Below are positions 4,618 to 5,452 of a stretch of DNA of 5,452 bases, piece by piece (the first letter of the stretch is position 1; every line of letters starts with the position of its first letter). Source of the DNA: Nitrososphaeraceae archaeon (GTDB lineage Archaea > Thermoproteota > Nitrososphaeria > Nitrososphaerales > Nitrososphaeraceae). The notes under the pieces are model-generated. The model did no database searches, was not told the origin of the DNA, and saw only the letters and a list, made by a program, of their open reading frames with translations. Made by a program: the position numbers and the translations under genes. The DNA is taken from positions 1 through 5,452 of the forward strand of contig JAICHH010000123.1 of assembly GCA_025922715.1 (NCBI GenBank), given 5' to 3'.

Positions 4618-4682
4618 TGGAAGGCCAGTGTCCTAACCAAACTAGACGATGACCGCAATTCATTATTTAAGAAAATCAATAG

Positions 4683-4690
4683 ATATTAAA
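4683..4690 (-). promoter_or_regulatory. TATA box for tRNA-Gly
   Basis: TTTAATAT on the minus strand lies 27-34 bases upstream of the first base of the mature tRNA. This fits a transcript starting a few bases before the tRNA, to be trimmed by RNase P. Confidence 0.45.
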
Positions 4691-4734
4691 TCTTCCCATC
4701 AAATAAATGATTATGAATTACTTCATATCAAAAT

Positions 4735-5452
4735 TTATGGATACACCAGATTAAAATCAATTTCTCCTCCATGAGCTTGAAAACTAGATGTTTGTTTATA
4801 TGCAAAACTTCCGTTAACTTGAAAACTAGAGGATTTGTTAACAATTTTATTCCATACGTTGTCTATTCTGTTATCTTTTTGTATTGTTTTTTCGTCCTTT
4901 AACATTACAGTTCCATTGCCAATTATAGGATAAATACCACTCTGTGAAGCCACAAATCCTTCTGGGCGTTCTCCAATATCTCCAGATGCAATACGTATCT
5001 TGTCTAAATTGACATTATAATTAATATTTTCGAGAATTAAAGTTCCTTCGTTTGGATTATAAACATCAAATATTGTATTAATTTTAATATTATTATTATC
5101 AATATTTGTAACTGAAACATTTTTAAGTGAAATTTCTAAAGCTTTTGCTTCTGTCACAGCTCCTTGGTTAAATTTAAAATCAAACTCTTGCGAAAATATC
5201 ATTATTATAATTGCTACTGCAATAATCCCAATAACAGAATATATAATTTTTTTATTTATATGACCTACTCTATACTTATTAATTATTTTTGTAATTGCTG
5301 ATATTTCGTTGTTAATTTTATGCTTAATATTGTTAGTATATTTTGCAGATGTACCTACTGGCTTGTCATCGGGTGGACCTACTGGCTTGTCATCGGGTGG
5401 ACCTACTGGCTTGTCATCGGGTGGACCTACTGGCTTGTCATCGGGTGGACCT
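4735..5452 (-). CDS. Membrane-anchored LEA_2 (LEA14/WHy-like) protein, 5' end missing
   Basis: The frame is open without a stop from the TAA at 4735-4737 to the window edge, so the ATG at 5202 is internal and the true start lies outside. About 238 residues are visible. Residues 2-33 are four perfect PPDDKPVG repeats, and a fifth begins at the edge. A basic, Asn/Ile-rich stretch (about 34-68) follows, then a membrane helix (about 69-86, IIYSVIGIIAVAIIIMIF). The rest, about 150 residues, resembles the LEA_2 domain: it has VSVTNIDNNNIKINTIFDVY, then NPNEGTLILENINYNV and IASG, a strand pattern typical of LEA14 and WHy proteins. Basic residues before the helix suggest the repeats are inside and the LEA domain outside. 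LEA_2 domains are linked to desiccation and osmotic stress, but the role here is inferred. The gene runs toward tRNA-Gly, 78 bases away. Confidence 0.8.
   Translation of the reverse strand, partial: GPPDDKPVGPPDDKPVGPPDDKPVGPPDDKPVGTSAKYTNNIKHKINNEISAITKIINKYRVGHINKKIIYSVIGIIAVAIIIMIFSQEFDFKFNQGAVTEAKALEISLKNVSVTNIDNNNIKINTIFDVYNPNEGTLILENINYNVNLDKIRIASGDIGERPEGFVASQSGIYPIIGNGTVMLKDEKTIQKDNRIDNVWNKIVNKSSSFQVNGSFAYKQTSSFQAHGGEIDFNLVYP
5353..5452. repeat. 24-bp tandem repeat encoding PPDDKPVG
   Basis: Four copies of a 24-bp unit (5353-5376, 5377-5400, 5401-5424, 5425-5448) are identical at every base. A fifth begins at 5449 and is cut by the window end. The unit is about 58% G+C in a region far poorer in GC. 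Each unit is eight codons, so a change in copy number keeps the reading frame. Perfect DNA identity suggests recent expansion by slippage or recombination. Confidence 0.95.

Larger units (their letters stand above)
4538..4656 (-). tRNA. tRNA-Gly(UCC) with two introns
   Basis: Read on the minus strand, GCGGTCA (4656-4650) pairs fully with TGACCGC (4545-4539), with A at 4538 as the discriminator. The D arm is GTCT/GGAC with GG in the loop. The anticodon stem CTGGC pairs with GCCCG (4596-4592) except for a T28-C42 mismatch. The spliced anticodon loop is CTTCCAA with anticodon TCC at 4621-4619. The variable loop is CAAC, and the T arm is CCGGG-TTCAAAT-CCCGG. This cloverleaf works only if two segments are removed, 20 bases in the anticodon loop and 25 bases between positions 53 and 54. 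Both form the archaeal bulge-helix-bulge motif cut by the tRNA splicing endonuclease. The mature RNA is 74 bases, and CCA is not encoded. It decodes GGA and by wobble other glycine codons. Naive folding would choose a wrong T arm. Confidence 0.93.

Noticed and set aside
5200..5202. ATG at 5202 as the start of the LEA protein
   Set aside because: The frame stays open upstream to the window edge, and the membrane helix and repeats lie before this Met. The helix would be cut in two by this start.
5353..5452. Tandem 24-bp repeats as a CRISPR array
   Set aside because: The units follow each other without spacers and encode an in-frame peptide of a larger protein.

Overview
This AT-rich window looks archaeal, most likely from an ammonia-oxidising archaeon of the Nitrososphaerales/Nitrosocosmicus type. 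The direct evidence is a tRNA gene with two bulge-helix-bulge introns, TATA boxes about 20-45 bases upstream of starts that mostly lack Shine-Dalgarno sequences, T-rich 3' ends, and a set of small exported proteins. The lineage assignment is inference from this style; no marker gene fixes the genus.

Layout. At the left edge is a small secreted beta-rich protein on the minus strand (53-400). Divergent from it is a short plus-strand reading frame with a good promoter and a single in-frame TAG (496-723). Next come a membrane-anchored SHOCT-domain protein (778-1413) and a small exported protein with a CxxxC-x6-CxxxC tail (1733-2008). The stretch 2009-3182 has no intact conventional gene. It does hold a 114-bp perfect inverted copy of the SHOCT-domain coding segment (2454-2567), which forms its own 49-codon frame. 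A small secreted helical protein follows at 3183-3461 (minus). The stretch 3462-4537 is decayed: a 46-codon orphan frame, a 92-codon frame broken by one TAA, and the N-terminal part of a tyrosine recombinase broken by a TAG and a frameshift.

The recombinase remnant begins about 80 bases from the 3' end of a minus-strand tRNA-Gly(UCC) gene (4538-4656). This is the usual arrangement for an element integrated at a tRNA gene, so the gene-poor stretch to its left may be the remains of such an element. To the right is a partial gene (4735 to the window end) for a membrane protein with perfect 24-bp repeats encoding PPDDKPVG, one transmembrane helix and an outward-facing LEA_2 (LEA14/WHy-like) domain.

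The genes do not form a recognisable pathway. They share a cell-surface theme: five encode signal-peptide or membrane-anchored proteins. The most notable observations are the double-intron tRNA-Gly, the domain-sized inverted duplication of the SHOCT segment, the tRNA-linked recombinase fossil, and two small frames each interrupted by a single stop codon.
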